Assembly: GCF_000418555.1 (NCBI RefSeq)
Contig: NZ_ATKM01000020.1
Location: 22,006-86,005 of the forward strand
DNA from: Pseudomonas sp. P818
GTDB lineage: Bacteria; Pseudomonadota; Gammaproteobacteria; Pseudomonadales; Pseudomonadaceae
Length of the DNA: 64,000 bases
Reading direction: 5' to 3'
The notes under the pieces were generated by a model. That model ran no database searches. It was not told where the DNA came from and saw only the letters and a list, made by a program, of their open reading frames with translations. Shown here piece by piece: positions 62,277 to 64,000 of this stretch (within the stretch, counting starts at the first letter, position 1; every line of letters begins with the position of its first letter). A program made the position numbers and the translations under genes.

Positions 62277-63445
62277 CCGTAGATTTTAAGCAGGCGCTCA
62301 ATGACGCCGGCATTCCCACCACCGAGGAAGGGCTACATCAGGCCTGGGAAAGTGAAGTGGCCGCCCAGGGCAGCGCACTGAGCAACACCAGCGCCTATTC
62401 GCCGTTCTGGCGGATCGTCACCGCCCTGGTGACCAAGCCCGTGCTGTGGCTGATCACCTTCATCAGCGGCACCGTGCTGCCGAACTTCTTTGTGAAGACC
62501 GCCACCGGCGCCTGGCTGGACATGCTGGCCTGGGCCGTGAACGTGGAGCGCAAGGGCGCGACCAAAGCCAAGGGCGTGCTGCTGTTCACTCGCCTGGCCG
62601 CCGGCGGCGCCCTGGAAGTGCCCGCCGGCACCGTGGTGCAGTCCGCTTCGATCAACGGGCACATCTACCAACTGGTGACCACCGCAGTGGGCCAGTTCAC
62701 CGATGGGGCGATGCAGCTGGAGATCCCGGTGGAGGCAGTGGACACCGGCAGCGGCTACAACCTGGCACCCGGTTACTACGCCATCCTGCCGGAGCCCGTG
62801 CCGGGCATCGCCCAGGTGGTGAACGCCGACGGCTGGCTGGCCAGCCCAGGCGCGGATCCAGAGGCCGACAACGAGCTGCGTCTGCGCGTGCGCAACCAGT
62901 TTTCGGCGGTCAACCAGTGGTACACCGACGCGGTGTATCGCGCCATGATCACGGCCTTCCCTGGTGTGCGCGCCGATGGCGTCTACTTCCTGCATGGAGC
63001 GCCGCGCGGCCCTGGCAGCGCCAATGCCTACGTGCTGTTCGAGGCGGACGTGCCGGCGGCCACCTACCTGGAGCAGATCAACGCGCATATCCGCGACCAG
63101 GGCAACCATGGCCACGGCGACGATCTGCTGGTGATGGAGATGCCCGAGACCCTGCACGCCATCCAGCTGGACGTGTGGCCCCGTTCGACGCTGACCGCCG
63201 AGCAACGCCAGACCCTGCTGACGAACATCGAGCTGTTCGTGCGCGCCGCGTTCCGCGAGAGCACTACGACCGACTACCAGCCGACCCAGACCTATCCGCA
63301 GTCGCGCTTTTCGTTCAGCCGCCTGGGCGAGGAACTGCACCAACAGTTCGCCGGCATCGAGTCGCTGCGCTTCACCAACGCCGACATCGTGTCGGAACTG
63401 ACCATCCCCCGGATTCAGAGCCTGCAGGTGGTGCCGCATGATTAA
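62273..63445 (+). CDS. Baseplate J-like protein
   Basis: 390 residues from a GTG at 62273 that overlaps the previous stop. Baseplate_J features: ATGAWLDMLAWAVNVERKGATKAKG near 85, LEVPAGTVVQSASINGHIYQLV, IPVEAVDTGSGYNLAPG and LVRNQFSA..YTDAVYRAMI. Wedge protein of contractile tails. Overlaps the next gene by eight bases. Confidence 0.93.
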   Translation: MTVDFKQALNDAGIPTTEEGLHQAWESEVAAQGSALSNTSAYSPFWRIVTALVTKPVLWLITFISGTVLPNFFVKTATGAWLDMLAWAVNVERKGATKAKGVLLFTRLAAGGALEVPAGTVVQSASINGHIYQLVTTAVGQFTDGAMQLEIPVEAVDTGSGYNLAPGYYAILPEPVPGIAQVVNADGWLASPGADPEADNELRLRVRNQFSAVNQWYTDAVYRAMITAFPGVRADGVYFLHGAPRGPGSANAYVLFEADVPAATYLEQINAHIRDQGNHGHGDDLLVMEMPETLHAIQLDVWPRSTLTAEQRQTLLTNIELFVRAAFRESTTTDYQPTQTYPQSRFSFSRLGEELHQQFAGIESLRFTNADIVSELTIPRIQSLQVVPHD

Positions 63446-63962
63446 GCTCGGCCTGCCTTTCTGGCTGGACGGCCCCGAGCTGGCGAAGCTCAAGGCCGCC
63501 GCGCAAGCCTGGTGGACAAAGGTGGAAGACTGGCTGCGCTGGCCGCTGCTGCAGATGGACGCCGACACCTGCCACCTGACCATCCTGGATCTGATGGCCT
63601 GGCAGCGCGACATCACGCGCTTCAAGGGCGAGCCCGAGGCGCTTTACCGCCTGCGCGTGAAGTACGCCTTCATCAACGCCGTGGACGCCGGCAGCACCGC
63701 TGGCATGAAACGCATCCTGCAGCGCCTGGGCGTGGGCTACGTGGAGATCGAGGAGCGCCACCCCGACCGCGATTGGGACGTGGTGCTGCTGCAGTTGAGC
63801 AACACCCAGTTGGCCGAGAACCCCGAGCTGCTGCGCGTGCTGATTCAGCAGTACGGCCGCACCTGCCGCCGCTACGACTTCGTGACCCTCACCCCGGTGA
63901 CGCTGCGCGTGCTCGCTGTCGATTTCAACGACGACCAGCAGACGCTGGTCGCCAGCCTGTAG
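63438..63962 (+). CDS. Phage tail protein I-like
   Basis: 174 residues. P2 GpI-type pattern: LDLMAWQRDITRFKGEPEALYRLRVKYAFINAVDAGS near 50-90 and RRYDFVTLTPVTLRV near the end. Connects baseplate to fibre in P2-like tails. Followed by AGGAG and the next start. Confidence 0.85.
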   Translation: MIKLGLPFWLDGPELAKLKAAAQAWWTKVEDWLRWPLLQMDADTCHLTILDLMAWQRDITRFKGEPEALYRLRVKYAFINAVDAGSTAGMKRILQRLGVGYVEIEERHPDRDWDVVLLQLSNTQLAENPELLRVLIQQYGRTCRRYDFVTLTPVTLRVLAVDFNDDQQTLVASL

Positions 63963-63973
63963 GAGACCCCCCA

Positions 63974-64000
63974 TGGGTGCCAGCATTACCCTTGCCGGTG
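63974..64000 (+). CDS. Start of the next tail gene (probable tail-fibre region), cut by the window
   Basis: ATG at 63974 with AGGAG seven bases upstream opens MGASITLAG before the sequence ends. In P2-like order the gene after I is the tail fibre (H) or a fibre-associated protein; nine codons cannot confirm this. Confidence 0.6.

Larger units (their letters stand above)
39876..64000. mobile_element. P2/HP1-like prophage, left end to edge of window
   Basis: A continuous phage gene set begins right after the tRNA: cargo gene, P2-type integrase, repressor, Cox, primase-helicase, Ogr, P2-order head genes, tail genes with HP1-type sheath/tube, lysis genes, tape measure, baseplate and tail protein I. 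The left attachment site should lie in the tRNA 3' half (about 39876-39898); attR is beyond the window. Apart from possible frame problems at the terminase end, every module seen is intact. Confidence 0.9.

Overview
The window is about 64 kb of a Pseudomonas chromosome with high G+C. Gene order (vfr-trpCDGE-gph-rpe, amgK/murU beside lptD-surA-pdxA-rsmA-apaGH-glpE, tsaD-rpsU-dnaG-rpoD) and the protein sequences are those of Pseudomonas. The intergenic repeats suggest the mendocina/oleovorans/pseudoalcaligenes side of the genus, but that is a guess from memory, not a computed placement.

Positions 1-14100 run almost entirely on the minus strand. The end of vfr meets trpC, then come trpD, trpG and trpE packed together behind a short Trp-rich leader peptide, then gph and rpe. 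Next is a four-gene ABC importer of the spermidine/putrescine class (ATPase, binding protein, two permeases), syntenic with the P. aeruginosa Agt importer for GABA and 5-aminovalerate. Its presumed two-component regulator AgtR/AgtS sits upstream. This operon carries several intergenic repeats, one of them MITE-like.

Positions 14140-35700 hold envelope, housekeeping and stress genes. They include a DUF3530 protein, djlA, the MurNAc-recycling pair murU/amgK, and lptD and surA (outer-membrane biogenesis). lptD has a one-base frameshift near its 3' end. Then follow pdxA, rsmA, apaG, apaH, glpE, the prkA-yeaH-spoVR stress operon, a small lipoprotein, cca, folK/folB, plsY, tsaD and rpsU. dnaG and rpoD complete the S21-primase-sigma cluster (35414-39694).

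From a CAT-anticodon tRNA at 39822 to the end of the window is a P2/HP1-like (Peduoviridae-type) prophage, integrated at the tRNA 3' end and running off the right edge. Its left end holds a YfbU-like cargo gene, a P2-type integrase, an immunity repressor and a Cox-like gene on either side of a promoter covered by two perfect 20-bp repeats. Then come a primase-helicase, a candidate origin rich in GTTCCG motifs, a run of small early genes, and an Ogr-type late activator. The P2-order head genes (Q, P minus; O, N, M plus) are followed by a minus-strand cargo gene, L/R/S, HP1-type sheath and tube genes (DUF2586, DUF2597), a lysis cassette, a tail assembly chaperone with a canonical A AAA AAG -1 frameshift site, tape measure, DUF2590, baseplate J, tail protein I, and the first codons of the next tail gene. 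The prophage looks intact within the window.
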